A stretch of DNA of 64,000 nucleotides from Streptomyces lincolnensis (GCF_021173675.1 NZ_JAIHON010000020.1:1-64000); one strand, 5' to 3'; positions 17,351-26,868 are shown, counted from the stretch's first letter. Notes: generated by a model from the letters alone, not told the origin. Made by a program: numbers and translations.

Positions 17351-19764
17351 GCCAGGTCAACTCCAGAGGCCGACGGTCTTCTCCAGCCGGCGTCCACCCA
17401 CACACTTCCGCCGCGTGTTGTTCGCACCACGGTCACGTTCGCGTCCGTGGCGCGGCCGTGGGTCGGCGAGGCCGCGCCCACGCCATGGTGGACATCGGCG
17501 CAGTCCTCGCTGATGGCGCTCACACGTACCGCGCGGGGGGTCCACACGACGGTGACCCGCGCGGTCGAGCGGGTATGGCCCAGAATCACCGCCACCGGGT
17601 CGACCAACTCCCTGCGTACCTCGACAGGCACCTCACCCGGCCGGCCTCGCACGGCCAGGCTCACCGTCACCCCCTGGTGCTCGGCCACCTCGACGCATGC
17701 CCGCAACTCGTTCAGCAGCGGGTCCGCGACGGCATCGCCCTCGGCGAACAGGCGGCGCATGCGGGTGGCTTCCACACCGCACCGCCGCCTGACCTCCTCG
17801 TCGTGCGGGCTCAGCACACCGTGGCCAAGGCCGACCAGCAGCGGCACCGTCGTCGCCGTCAGGGCGCGGTAGCGCTCCTTGTGATCACGCTGCATGTCCT
17901 CGTGGATGCGTTCCCTGGTTCGCAGTTCTTCCTCCTGTGCGGCCGCGGTCCCCGCTGCCGGCGCCGTACCGTGGAGCAGGCGTGTCACCAGTGCACCGAC
18001 GGAGAACTGGAAGCCGCAGGCGGATATCGTGGAGATCCCCATGACGGCCGACTCGGCGGCGGTGGGCGGCGCCCCCGACAAGAACACAGCGGTCGCGTTG
18101 AGTCCCATATGCGCCCCGAGGAACGCCGCGTACACCCCGACGCGCAGGTCTGCCAGCAGGAACAGCGCATGCCAGCCGACCACTCCGAACGCCCAGTCCG
18201 CCGGACCTGTCGACTGCCCCGGTGGGAGCGTGAACGCGCATACCGCCGAAGCGGCCAGCACCGAGCCCAGGCTCCACCCGCGCACCCTTGGCGGGATCTG
18301 TCTGCCACGCAGCAGATAGGCGCCCCCGGTCACCGCGACGGCGGCGAGGCAGACGAAGGCGGCTGTCTGTGCCCACGCGGGCCGGTACACGTCCTGGTGG
18401 ACCATGAGCCGGCGCAGCGAGATGGTGAACTGCCACACCAGGCTGATCAGCAGTACGGCCAGTTGAGCCCCGTAGAGGAGCTGCCCGCGGATGAGGCGGA
18501 CGGCCGCGCTGTGGTGCGCCTGGACGCGGGGCGGGCGCGGTATGTCGCCGGTCACCTGCGCTCCGTCCTGCGCCTGTGGCTCCCGGTCCCGGCCGTGCCA
18601 GCGCCACTGCACGCGGGTCCCGGTGCCGGGATGGGAGGTAACGAAGGCCGAGCCTCCGGCCGTGTGCATCCTGCCGATGATGGATCCGGAGATGCCGCGG
18701 CGCCGGGCGGGGACGGACTGCGGGTCGAAGCCCCGTCCCGCGTCGGACAGTTCGACGACGACGCCGCCCTCCTCCGGCCACGCCCTGAGCTCCGCTTCCC
18801 GCACTCCGGCATGGCGTGCCACATTGGTGACGGCCTCCCGGACCCCGTTGAATATCGCGAGTCCCGGGCCGGACGGAGTCATGATCGGGCCCTCGATGTG
18901 CGTCTTGAGCTGCACCCTGGCCGGTCCCTCACCCTCGGGCACGCAGCTGAGAAGCGCCGCGAGGTCGACGCTTCCCGTCTCGAATCCGGGCATGGCGGAC
19001 AACGCCTCCAGATCCTGTCTGGCCCGCGGCGGCAGCCACGACCAGTCCCGGCCGTCGCCTTGGGAGACCATCAGCAGCGTCGCGCTCGCCGTATCGTGCA
19101 GGGTCGCCAGGTACTCGCGCTCGGTCGCCCTGCGCGCGGCGGCGACAGCGGCCTCGCGGCGCGACGCCGCCCTGGCCGCGGCCGACCGGTCGGCCGCCCT
19201 GGCCCGCGCGCGAACCATGAGGAAAGCAGCCCTTGACAGACCCGCCTGGACGAACATGCGCACCAGGGGTACTACGTCGGCGCTGTGCCCAGGCGAGGAG
19301 AGGACGTCTCCCAGCACGCAGACGACAGTCCCCAACGCGGCCAGGCCAAACGCGGCCACTGGGCGCGTCGCCCACTCGTACTGGAAGGCGACGACGCAGA
19401 TGCCGACCATCGCCTCCACCATCACATCCGCGCCCTCGCCCCCGAGCACCGGCTGAAACAGCCCCGTCAACACCACCACGGCCGCGTCCAGCGTCCACAG
19501 CAGGGCGACCGGGAACATACGCGGGTGGCGCAGCGCGTAAAGACGCACACCGCAGGCCAGGACAGCGGGCACCAGCAGAGACATCGCCGGCGGAATCTCC
19601 GCCACATCCGCCAACACGACACCCAGCGCACCGCACAGGCAGACCACACCGGACCGGAGCCACACCCCATACCGCTGGAGAGTCAGGATCAACAGGCGCT
19701 CGCTGGACCCGGCGCCGTGCATCGGCTCAGCGGCCCCGTTCCCCCCGTACCCCCCATGCTGCAT
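17347..19764 (-). CDS. Double-length sensor histidine kinase (partner of the LuxR response regulator)
   Basis: 805 aa from the ATG at 19764 (an upstream TTG at 19797 is possible; neither has a strong ribosome site). The first half has about five membrane helices (for example GVVCLCGALGVVLADVAEIP), an H-box (LATLHDTASATLLMV) and a HATPase with REAVTNVARHAGV and GGVVVELSDAGRGFDPQS. The second half repeats the layout: several more helices (LYGAQLAVLLISLVWQFTIS ...), a coiled region (RERIHEDMQRDHKERYRALT) and an HATPase-like segment without a clear N-box or G-boxes. It resembles two kinases fused, the second one degenerate. It signals to the LuxR regulator; the ligand is unknown. Confidence 0.85.
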   Translation of the reverse strand: MQHGGYGGNGAAEPMHGAGSSERLLILTLQRYGVWLRSGVVCLCGALGVVLADVAEIPPAMSLLVPAVLACGVRLYALRHPRMFPVALLWTLDAAVVVLTGLFQPVLGGEGADVMVEAMVGICVVAFQYEWATRPVAAFGLAALGTVVCVLGDVLSSPGHSADVVPLVRMFVQAGLSRAAFLMVRARARAADRSAAARAASRREAAVAAARRATEREYLATLHDTASATLLMVSQGDGRDWSWLPPRARQDLEALSAMPGFETGSVDLAALLSCVPEGEGPARVQLKTHIEGPIMTPSGPGLAIFNGVREAVTNVARHAGVREAELRAWPEEGGVVVELSDAGRGFDPQSVPARRRGISGSIIGRMHTAGGSAFVTSHPGTGTRVQWRWHGRDREPQAQDGAQVTGDIPRPPRVQAHHSAAVRLIRGQLLYGAQLAVLLISLVWQFTISLRRLMVHQDVYRPAWAQTAAFVCLAAVAVTGGAYLLRGRQIPPRVRGWSLGSVLAASAVCAFTLPPGQSTGPADWAFGVVGWHALFLLADLRVGVYAAFLGAHMGLNATAVFLSGAPPTAAESAVMGISTISACGFQFSVGALVTRLLHGTAPAAGTAAAQEEELRTRERIHEDMQRDHKERYRALTATTVPLLVGLGHGVLSPHDEEVRRRCGVEATRMRRLFAEGDAVADPLLNELRACVEVAEHQGVTVSLAVRGRPGEVPVEVRRELVDPVAVILGHTRSTARVTVVWTPRAVRVSAISEDCADVHHGVGAASPTHGRATDANVTVVRTTRGGSVWVDAGWRRPSASGVDLA

Positions 19765-20063
19765 GGCAGCAAGGGTAATAGCGGCAGTCGCGCTCAAAGA
19801 TCACCGCAGTGAACGAGAGGCGGTCTCGTCCGCTTCCCTGCGCGTATTCCGGTGTGCGCGGCGGCCGTTCCTTGTGGGGCGAACGACCGGCACACTCAGC
19901 GACCGGACCGGGCTACGGTGCCTGTCGTACGGAGCCGACACCGGGCAGGTGCATCCGGCATCACGCCACTGATCTCATGAGTTCGCGCTGCTCAAGGCGC
20001 ACCCGTACTCCCGTCGTGCAGGAACTCGGGCGATTCGCCCGACAATCGGAAGGTGGAGCACAA

Positions 20064-20516
20064 TTGATCAGAATCCGAAGCGGGCGCGCCAAGTCGGCTA
20101 CGGCCGCGGGAGCCCTGCTGGTCGGCCTCCTCGGCGGCGCTGTCGCCGGCGCGCCGTCTGCGACCGCCGCTGCGGCTTCCTCCCCTTGCACCTACGGGGC
20201 TTACCTCTACAACAAGGTCACAAACCCCACCTCGTACAAGTACGTCCCCTACGCCACCGGCGACGGGTCCAACTGCTGGCTGGACTGGGGGATGAGCAAC
20301 ACAGCCGTCCGCGCCCTGCAGAAGAACCTGAATTCCTGCTACGGATACAGGCTGGCAACGGATGGGGACTTCGGAGACCTCACCGAGTCGGCGCTCGTCA
20401 CCGTTCAGAAGAAGGTGGGCGTCAGGGCGGACGGCGACTACGGCCCCAATACGCGGGATGCGATGGTGTGGGCCAACTACAGCGTAGAAACCGGGGCGCG
20501 GATCAGTTGTAACTGA
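20064..20516 (+). CDS. Secreted peptidoglycan-binding-domain protein
   Basis: 150 aa. I start at TTG 20064 because GGAAGGTGGAGC lies just upstream and this places the signal peptide correctly (IRIRSGRAKSATAAGALLVG, LLGGAVAGAPSATAAA). The mature part has a PG_binding_1 repeat (TAVRALQKNLNSCYGYRLAT, then GDFGDLTESALVTVQ and GDYGPNTRDAM), which binds cell-wall peptidoglycan. There is no catalytic domain. Two Cys pairs probably form disulfides outside the cell. A 300-bp leader separates it from the divergent kinase gene and shows no other gene. Confidence 0.85.
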   Translation: MIRIRSGRAKSATAAGALLVGLLGGAVAGAPSATAAAASSPCTYGAYLYNKVTNPTSYKYVPYATGDGSNCWLDWGMSNTAVRALQKNLNSCYGYRLATDGDFGDLTESALVTVQKKVGVRADGDYGPNTRDAMVWANYSVETGARISCN

Positions 20517-20699
20517 CGAACAGCCGATCCACCGCCCGGCCCCCGACGTGGACAGGGAACTGCTCGGTCCGCGTCCCAGGCCAGGGGATGGCGCGGCGCG
20601 GAATCGGACGCCGCCGTGGTGCGCGGCGGCGTCCACTCGACCGCTTGCGGGGCTCCACCCCTGCTGTCCCACGTCGCCGGCCAAAGGCGAGTGCCCGGA

Positions 20700-20961
20700 T
20701 CCGTTGACCGCGGTGCGGTGACGCAGGAGGCTCTCGGGCGGTTCAACCGGCAGTTACACGGGCATCTCCGCGCAGTTGATCAAGGTGCCGACGATACGGT
20801 ACGACGGGCACGGCAACGTACACGGCTGGATGGACTACGGCAGCACTGGAAACGGCGACAAGGCCCTCCAGCTCGCCCTCCGCGAGGTACACACAGGACG
20901 GCACGCGCAACGGCTGTGCCACGGACGGCTTCCAGCCGTTCGCGATCGAAGGGCACTATCC
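20700..20961 (+). pseudogene. Frameshifted secreted-protein remnant (unrecognised)
   Basis: Two overlapping frames read as one coherent protein: LIKVPTIRYDGHGNVHGWMD, then YGSTGNGDKALQLALREV, and after a shift near 20887 YTQDGTRNGCATDGFQPF, then AIEGHYPC. The Gly/Cys-rich style suggests an extracellular protein or peptidoglycan-binding relative of the preceding gene. I do not recognise the family. It ends at the start of the next gene. Confidence 0.4.
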
Positions 20962-21504
20962 GTGCACGACTACGACGACCCCGCCTGGGGGCCGCTTCCC
21001 GTCCGCCCGGCCGCACTGCGCTGGCTGCTGCTTCTCCCCTTGACCCTGGTGTTCCTGCCGCTGTGGTGGGTTGTGTGGGTCCTCATCGCGCTCTGCGTCT
21101 ACTGCCTGGCGCCGTTGGCCGAGCTGATCGTCTACATGGTGCCGCGTGCCGAGAACGGTGCGACACGGATGCTGGACGCCACGCTGGGCCAAGTGCCGTT
21201 CGTCCCGCTCTGGTGCGTGACCCCGGTGGGGCTGCTGCGCGAGGGCGACACGGCGTACTACCAGACGCGGGTGGAGCGGCGCGTCGAGCAGCAGACCCGG
21301 CGAGTGGAGACCTCACGGCACCGCCGCGAGTACCACCGCGACCTGGAACTCGCAGCACACTACTTCCGGGGCGCCGGCGCCGGTCACGTCCTGCGCGTCG
21401 CCTCGGAGCAGGGCTGGAACCTCCATCCGGTGCTGCGCTCGCACCCCCGGCGCCGGCTACGACTGCGCCACAACGGCCGGCCACAGCCCGGCTTCGGGAA
21501 CTGA
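20962..21504 (+). CDS. Predicted membrane protein of unknown function
   Basis: 180 aa from GTG 20962, with GAAGGG 9 nt upstream. Residues 15-55 hold two close hydrophobic helices (RWLLLLPLTLVFLPLWWVVW; VLIALCVYCLAPLAELIVYM). The soluble C-terminus is Arg-rich and helical (RVERRVEQQTRRVETSRHRR) and ends GRPQPGFGN. It precedes a lipoprotein gene by about 125 bp on the same strand. I do not recognise the family. Confidence 0.65.
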   Translation: MHDYDDPAWGPLPVRPAALRWLLLLPLTLVFLPLWWVVWVLIALCVYCLAPLAELIVYMVPRAENGATRMLDATLGQVPFVPLWCVTPVGLLREGDTAYYQTRVERRVEQQTRRVETSRHRREYHRDLELAAHYFRGAGAGHVLRVASEQGWNLHPVLRSHPRRRLRLRHNGRPQPGFGN

Positions 21505-21629
21505 CGGTCCCGAACCATCTTCGTCAACGGCGGCCGCCCCGCCCAGTTGATGAGCCGGTCGCGACACCGCGGGCCGGGCCCCGGGACTGATCGGCCCCGG
21601 AGCGCTCACCCTCGTGTAAGGAGACGACA

Positions 21630-22439
21630 CTGAGAAGAAGCCCCCTGCGGTGGCCGATTCCGATCATCGCGTCCGTGCTGGGCCTGCCCTGGTTGACCGG
21701 CTGCGCCATCGACAAGGGCACGGCACTCGCCGCGGATTTCCAAGAAGCCTGGGCCGGCACGCCGGACGTGGCAAAGATCCGCACCACCAAGAACAACACG
21801 CTGCCCTTCAAGGGGACATCGGACGGCACGCTGATTCTCAAGGAGGGCACTTCTGCCGACCGCGTGACCAAGCTGGCGGGCGAGATGAGGGAGTACGTCG
21901 CCCGTCACGACAAGATCACCGGTCGGATCACGGCGGACGGCATCACCTTCACCGTGGTCGCGGACAAAAGGCGCACCCATGAAGTACTGGCGCTGTGGCG
22001 GTCCTTGACGGCCGACGCCCAGGTGGTGAACGCCGACATCGATGATCAGCCCTGGAAAGAAGCAACCGAGCGCTGGCGGATCGAGGTCGCCACGGTCGAT
22101 GCCGGCGGCGCATTGACGGTGTTCAAGGACATGCTCGCCGAGGGCGACCGGCACCGGAGACTCTCCGGTGTGATGGTCCTCAAGGTCACAGGGCCGGGGC
22201 TCTTTGTGGAGACCGACTTCAACGACGGTTTCCCTGCCGAGGCGATCGCCGCATACGAGGCGGTGCTCGCTCAGTACCCGGTCGTCGGCGCGGGTGTGCG
22301 ACGCGACGCTGTGTCTGGATCGGCGGTCAGCATCGTCGTGGCGCAGGGCGCGGATCGCGACCACGCCGACGAACTGGCCAGGAGGGCGGCGCCGAACCTC
22401 GGTGCCGCCGTCAAGGTCACCAGCGACAGCGGCCACTGA
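21630..22439 (+). CDS. Putative lipoprotein with a probable CTG start
   Basis: 269 aa. The lipobox LTGC with its twin upstream hydrophobic helix (IIASVLGLPWLTGC) is in frame, but the first ordinary start, GTG 21675, would remove the positive N-region. CTG 21630 supplies RRSPLRWP and has AAGGAG 7 nt upstream, so I favour it. The mature protein is alpha/beta with a repeat-like pattern (TLILKEGTSADRVTKLAGEM; GVMVLKVTGPGLFVETDFND) that resembles other short streptomycete lipoproteins. No family is recognised. Confidence 0.7.
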   Translation: MRRSPLRWPIPIIASVLGLPWLTGCAIDKGTALAADFQEAWAGTPDVAKIRTTKNNTLPFKGTSDGTLILKEGTSADRVTKLAGEMREYVARHDKITGRITADGITFTVVADKRRTHEVLALWRSLTADAQVVNADIDDQPWKEATERWRIEVATVDAGGALTVFKDMLAEGDRHRRLSGVMVLKVTGPGLFVETDFNDGFPAEAIAAYEAVLAQYPVVGAGVRRDAVSGSAVSIVVAQGADRDHADELARRAAPNLGAAVKVTSDSGH

Positions 22440-22957
22440 TCAGCCGGCCTGTATCTGCCGAAGAAGCGGACCGGCGACCCGCAGCGCTGCCGGTGGGTGC
22501 ATCCGAGACCCCGGCCACGGCTGATACCGGCCCATCACCCTGACCCAGCCGACCGCCGCGTTCCCCGCCTCCAAGACGCGGCGGCCCTGCGCGAGCAGGG
22601 GCCCTCGCCTCGCCGCGGCCGGCTCGGGCCCGAGGGTTCGGCCGGCGCGGTGGCGGAGTCCGTCGAGGAGCAGACCGAGCATGCGGCCCGCGCGGTCGCG
22701 CAGTCCCTTGTCGGTGGTGATCAGCAGGATGCCGCCGAGGCTGAAGCCGACGTCGAGAGGGTCGACGTCGGAGCGCAGGACGCCCGCCTCGGGCCCGGCC
22801 TTCAACGCGTCCGCCCTGCCCTGCCGTGTGGCCAGATAGTCGATGAACCGGTCCATCCACACCCGCATCGCCTGGTCGGGCGGGTATTGAGCCAGCAGTT
22901 CCTCGGCGCTGTCGCAGACCCGCGTGACCTCGTTGCGGTATGCGGCCTCACTTGTGT
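22440..22957 (-). pseudogene. TetR regulator C-terminal domain without its DNA-binding half
   Basis: The frame reads RHTSEAAYRNEVTRVCDSAE then AMRVWMDRFIDYLATRQGRA and DVGFSLGGILLITTDKGLRD, the ligand-binding part of a TetR family (TetR_C type). The helix-turn-helix is absent: upstream of about 22957 the sequence changes to unrelated residues. The C-terminal 70 codons (PEPAAARRGPLL ...) also look foreign. Between 22958 and 23090 there is only an unrecognised scrap. Confidence 0.6.
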
Positions 22958-23090
22958 GTCGACCAAGGAGGTCGCGACCTCGTCTCCTCGAGCCGCGAGT
23001 GCCGGAACCTGCTCGGCAAAGGCGGCTAAGACTGCGACAGGGAGGACTTGTTCGACCTGATCAGCTTCTGAGGCGTAGGCGGAAGGCGTC

Positions 23091-23678
23091 TCAGTTGTGC
23101 TGTCCGGCATCTATGAGTGCGAGGGCGTTGCGGATGCCCTGTTCGAGAAGTTGGTCGGCGAGCTGCCGGTCGGTCAGGGCGCGGGAGAGCTGCAGCGTTC
23201 CCGCCATCATGCCGAGGAGGCTGAGTGCCTTCAGGCGCGCGGAGGGCGGATCGTGGGGTGCCAGGCGGGCGGCGAAACCGTCGATGAGGACCAGTGCGCC
23301 GTCGGTGTAGGCCTGCCTGGTGGGATCCGTGGAGCGTGCGATCTCGTCGAGCAGGGCGGCGTTGGGACAGCCGTCCGCTACATTGTCGCGCTGGTCGGGG
23401 GTGAAGTACCAGCGGATGATCTGTTCGAGCCCGGCGCGGCCGGGCGCCGCCTGCGCGACGATGCCCTCGTGCTGGGCGCGCATCTGGTCGGCAACGGCGG
23501 TGGCGACGAGGTGGTCCTTGGAGGAGAAGTAGGCGTACAAGGTGCCGTTGGTCAGACCCGCGTCCTTCATGAGCGTGGCGACGCCGGAGCCGTCGATGCC
23601 GTCCTGCTTGAGCCGGCGGCCGGCCGTCGCGATGATCCGCTGCCGTGTCTGCTGCTTGTGGTCTTTCGTGTACCGCAC
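23091..23678 (-). CDS. TetR-family transcriptional regulator
   Basis: 195 aa. Start GTG 23678 with AGGAGG 8 nt upstream. Helix-turn-helix: RQRIIATAGRRLKQDGIDGS then VATLMKDAGLTNGTLYAYFS. The C-terminal domain (CPNAALLDEIARSTDPTRQA, LIDGFAARLAPHDPP) matches TetR_C_16-like effectors. A second degraded copy of the same C-terminal region lies at 27651-27726. Confidence 0.9.
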   Translation of the reverse strand: MRYTKDHKQQTRQRIIATAGRRLKQDGIDGSGVATLMKDAGLTNGTLYAYFSSKDHLVATAVADQMRAQHEGIVAQAAPGRAGLEQIIRWYFTPDQRDNVADGCPNAALLDEIARSTDPTRQAYTDGALVLIDGFAARLAPHDPPSARLKALSLLGMMAGTLQLSRALTDRQLADQLLEQGIRNALALIDAGQHN

Positions 23679-23732
23679 GATGTGTTCCTCCTGGCAGTCG
23701 GGGCGTGTGCCCCGGCTGCCGTCGTGGTCGGG

Positions 23733-24170
23733 TCAGAGTGTCGCGCCTGCGAGGAGAGCCGGGAAGGTTGATCCCGGCACAGCGGTGGCGGAGGGCGAGG
23801 AAAGGCCGTTCGCGTTGGTCAGGATGGGCTTGTGGGTGCCGCTGGGAGAGATGACCACGACCCTGTCCGGGGCTGTGTCCGAGGAGGAGCCGTTCTGAGC
23901 GGCGAACACGACATCGGAGCAGGGGTCGGATGCGCAGCAGGGTTCCCTTGTTGAAGTCGCTGACCCACAGGGCGCGGTTGTGCCGGCCCGTTGGGGCCGG
24001 AGTCCAGAGCGGCGACGTGCTACGGGGTACCGTCCGCACGCAGCTTGTACACGCCGTTGCGGTCCGCCTCGCCCACCTGCCCGGTGACGAGCACCGTGCG
24101 CTCCCCGGAGGCGGAGATACGCATCAGCTGTGCGCTCGACGCGCTTCGCCGGGCCGTGTGCCGCTGCATG
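23733..24170 (-). pseudogene. Beta-propeller (ScyD/SMP-30-like) secreted protein, broken
   Basis: Pieces in different frames form one protein: a start at 24170 (MQRHTARRSASSAQLMRISA, ...VTGQVGEADRNGVYKLRADG), ALWVSDFNKGTLLRIR in the middle, and FAAQNGSSSDTAPDRVVVIS to LLAGATL with a stop at 23733. ADxNGVYKLRADGTP and the PDRVVVISPSG strands are typical blades of ScyD/SMP-30-like propellers. At least two frameshifts or deletions separate them. Confidence 0.5.
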
Positions 24171-24272
24171 GATCCTCCTCGGTGATTCAAGGAGTTACTG
24201 ATCAGTGGACATTCAGGAAGATCGGAGCTGCCGGTGACGGCGTCTGCATCACAGGTGCGCGAAAGGTGAGTG

Positions 24273-25088
24273 TCAGCTCGGCATCCGGTTGAACCTGCGG
24301 ACGATGCGGTCGAAGATCCGGGCCGGAAGGACGCGGTGGAACGCGCTGATGGTGGCGGCCGTCGTGCCGGCGGTGCGCCGTAGTTTCGGGTTCCGGTCGG
24401 TGGCCGCCGCGACGATGACCTTGGCCACGGTGGCGGGAGCGTCGCCGCCGCTGAGGTTCTTCGCCAGCACCTCGTCGAAGGTCCGCCGTCCCGGCGCGTA
24501 GAGCGCCATCGGGGTGTCACCCTGCACGCTGTGGTCCCCGAACGGGGTGTTGATCGGGCCGGGCTCGACGAGCAGGATCCGCACGCCGTGCTCGCGGACC
24601 TCGTGGTCCAGCGATCCGGAGTAGCCCTCGACCGCGTGCTTGGTCGAGGTGTAGATGGCCATGAACGGGGTGGGGAGGAACCCGCTGAGGGAAGAGACGT
24701 TGATGACGCGTCCGCGCCGTTGACCACGCATGTGCGGCAGAACCGCCTTGGTCATCCGCATGATGCCGTAGACATTGACGTCGAAGACCTCCTGCGTCCG
24801 GGCGGCGGAGAACTCCTCGGCGGCGCCGTTGGCGCCGACGCCGGCGTTGTTGACCAGGACGTCGATGCGCCCGAATCGGTCGGTCACCTGCTTGACCACG
24901 GAGGCGACCGATTCCTCACTGGTCACGTCGAGGTCGAGGTAGGTCACCCCGGCGAGCGCGGTGACCCGAGCGGCGTTGCGAGCGGTTCCGATCACCTCGA
25001 AGCCCGCCGCGGCGAAGGCCCGGGCCGTCTCTTTGCCGACGCCGGATGAGGCACCTGTCACGAGCGCTACGGGCCGAGTTGTCGCCAT
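24273..25088 (-). CDS. SDR-family oxidoreductase
   Basis: 271 aa, start ATG 25088. Cofactor motif TGASSGVGKETARAF at residues 12-26, NNAG near residue 85, catalytic Ser in NVSSLSGF and Tyr/Lys in YTSTKHAV, PGPINTPFG. The sequence is close to classical SDRs of the SDR108E/fatty-aldehyde-reductase-like group; the substrate is unknown. A long palindrome lies directly upstream and probably controls it. Fragments of the same gene type occur at 588-660. Confidence 0.9.
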   Translation of the reverse strand: MATTRPVALVTGASSGVGKETARAFAAAGFEVIGTARNAARVTALAGVTYLDLDVTSEESVASVVKQVTDRFGRIDVLVNNAGVGANGAAEEFSAARTQEVFDVNVYGIMRMTKAVLPHMRGQRRGRVINVSSLSGFLPTPFMAIYTSTKHAVEGYSGSLDHEVREHGVRILLVEPGPINTPFGDHSVQGDTPMALYAPGRRTFDEVLAKNLSGGDAPATVAKVIVAAATDRNPKLRRTAGTTAATISAFHRVLPARIFDRIVRRFNRMPS

Positions 25089-25107
25089 CACGGGGCTCCC
25101 TTGGTTT

Positions 25108-25140
25108 GTCGTACGAACGTATGTCTTACACTCGTACGAC
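25108..25140. promoter_or_regulatory. Long inverted repeat upstream of the SDR gene
   Basis: GTCGTACGA and TCGTACGAC are a perfect 9-bp inverted repeat separated by 15 nt (25117-25131), 20 bp upstream of the SDR start. The arms fit a TetR-type operator. The nearest TetR gene is at 23091-23678 on the same strand, but nothing in the sequence proves which regulator binds. Confidence 0.6.
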
Positions 25141-25249
25141 CATAGGGTGGTCATGGGGTCGATGGCAAGCGGTCGCGTCCGGCGATCCGAGAAACGCGGA
25201 TGGGTTCGTGGAAGATCGCGGCACTTCCCGAGCTGCGCGGTCACTGTGG

Positions 25250-25806
25250 ATGAGGGCGGCGAATGGGATGGCCACGTTCGTGGTGGCCGCCTCGCCGGAG
25301 GCCGGGCCGACTTCCGGCTTGCCGGATGGTGACGAAGGTGAAGGCGATCGTTGCGGCGAGCACGAGGGCGCCGACGGTGAACCAGATCGCGTTGGTGCAC
25401 CCGTGCGCCTGGCCCTCCGGCGGGACCAGCCGCTGCTGGGCCTGTGGTCCTTGATGTACGCGGTCGTGGCCGAGGCGGCGACGGTGTTGAGCAGGGCCGT
25501 ACCGATCGAGCCGCCCACCGGCTGCCGACCGTCGAGGAGTCGCCCCGGCTTCGGACGCGGCGCGGGTGACGGCGTAGACCGGCGTGAGCGGACCGAGGAT
25601 GGGCAGGGCGACGCCGGGGATGTCGAGCGGCGCGCGGTTGCGGCTGCCGGACGGCTCACGGATGACCAAGTACGCGCCCGCGGCAGCAATGACCGCGAAC
25701 GGGATGCTCACGAAGAACGTCCAGCGCCCGTCGAGGCGCTCGGTTAGCAGGCCGCCGAGGATGAAGCCCACGGCGCCGCCGCCGGCGATCGCACCGTAGA
25801 TGCCGG
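25250..25806 (-). pseudogene. MFS transporter (EmrB/QacA type), internal piece with frameshifts
   Basis: The minus strand reads GFILGGLLTERLDGRWTFFV and SIPFAVIAAAGAYLVIRE, then changes frame (SIGTALLNTVAASATTAYIK) and returns as TNAIWFTVGALVLAATIAFT. These are helices 5-14 of a 14-TM drug/proton antiporter. The order is right but the frame shifts at least twice, and helices 1-4 are missing. Confidence 0.6.
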
Positions 25807-25845
25807 CCTACGCCCTGGCCTTGGGTGCTCTGCTGCTCTTCGGCG
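25807..25845 (+). pseudogene. MFS N-terminal helix in inverted orientation
   Basis: The + strand reads AYALALGALLLFGAVS, the second helix/loop of EmrB-type transporters (GYALAFGALLLFGG). It lies head-to-head with the minus-strand remainder of such a transporter, so the gene seems to have been split by an inversion. Only about 13 codons; weak. Confidence 0.3.
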
Positions 25846-25923
25846 CCGTATCGCGGACTGCTGCGCTTTCCAGCGTCAACGCTGTGGCCGTGAGGCTGAC
25901 GCTCCTGCGACAGCCGCTCAGGT

Positions 25924-26793
25924 TCAGGACTCGAGGAACTCAAGCGCCCGGAGCACGAAGTCGTCGTGGTACTGGAAGACACCCCCGTGTCCGGCATCCG
26001 GGTAGAGGGGAATGAGTTCGCCGTGGGGCAGGCGGGCGGCCAGGTCGAGGGTGTTCTGGCTGGGTACCATCCGGTCGTTCTCGCCGTTCGCCACCAGGAC
26101 CGGTTGGCCAATGGCGGACAGGTCCGACGGCGTTTGGCGGCCCCACCGCTTGACGGCCTTCAGCTGGGCGCGGAGCGACGGCAGCGAGATGTCCTTGTCG
26201 CGGTCGTGCGTGCGCTCCTTCAGCCGTTCCAGGAAGTCACGTCCGGCCTGCCGTCCGCTTGCGGTGTCGGTGAAGAAGAGGGAGAGCTTGGGGTCCTGAC
26301 GGGTCAGAGCGCCCTTGAGTGTGGCCTGGATGGTGAGTGCCGGGACCTTGTCGATGCCGTGACCCCCGGCGGGGCCGGTGCCGGCGAGGATGACCTTGCG
26401 GACGAGGTCCGGCTCCTCCGCCGCGATGACCTGCGCGACGAAGCCGCCCATCGACAGGCCGAACAGATCGACCTGGTCGAACCCGAGAGCCCGGATGAAC
26501 AGCACGGCATCGCGGGCCATCGCCTCGATCGTGTCTGGTGTGGAGCCGCTCGAACCGCCCACTCCGCGGTTGTCGAAGGTGATGACCCGACGCCACGCGG
26601 CGAGTCCGTCGACGACGTGCGGGTCCCAGTTGTCCAGCACCCCGGCGAGGTGAACCAGGAGGATGAGCGGTACGCCGTCCTCGGGGCCGAGTTCCCGGTA
26701 GGCGAAGTCCGCGCCGCGAAGGGACACGGAGCGGGTCGCCGCGTTCTTGTACGAGGCCGTCGAGGGGGAGGGGGAGTTCCGCGGTGTGCTCAT
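25924..26793 (-). CDS. Alpha/beta hydrolase
   Basis: 289 aa, ATG at 26793 with AAAGGA upstream. Catalytic elements are in order: oxyanion-hole LLVHLAG, the nucleophile elbow GLSMGG near residue 125, the acid ANGENDRMVP, and the catalytic His in DAGHGG. The FRxLGPEDGVPLILL and TFDNRGVGGSSGST motifs place it in the epoxide-hydrolase/haloperoxidase-like group (the AB_hydrolase_1 domain). The substrate is unknown. Confidence 0.9.
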   Translation of the reverse strand: MSTPRNSPSPSTASYKNAATRSVSLRGADFAYRELGPEDGVPLILLVHLAGVLDNWDPHVVDGLAAWRRVITFDNRGVGGSSGSTPDTIEAMARDAVLFIRALGFDQVDLFGLSMGGFVAQVIAAEEPDLVRKVILAGTGPAGGHGIDKVPALTIQATLKGALTRQDPKLSLFFTDTASGRQAGRDFLERLKERTHDRDKDISLPSLRAQLKAVKRWGRQTPSDLSAIGQPVLVANGENDRMVPSQNTLDLAARLPHGELIPLYPDAGHGGVFQYHDDFVLRALEFLES

Positions 26794-26868
26794 GTCCGGT
26801 TCCTTTGGCGGCGGGTTTGGGGGGCTTCTCGTGCCGCGGACGGCGGGTGGCGTGTCCGTCCGGTATGT

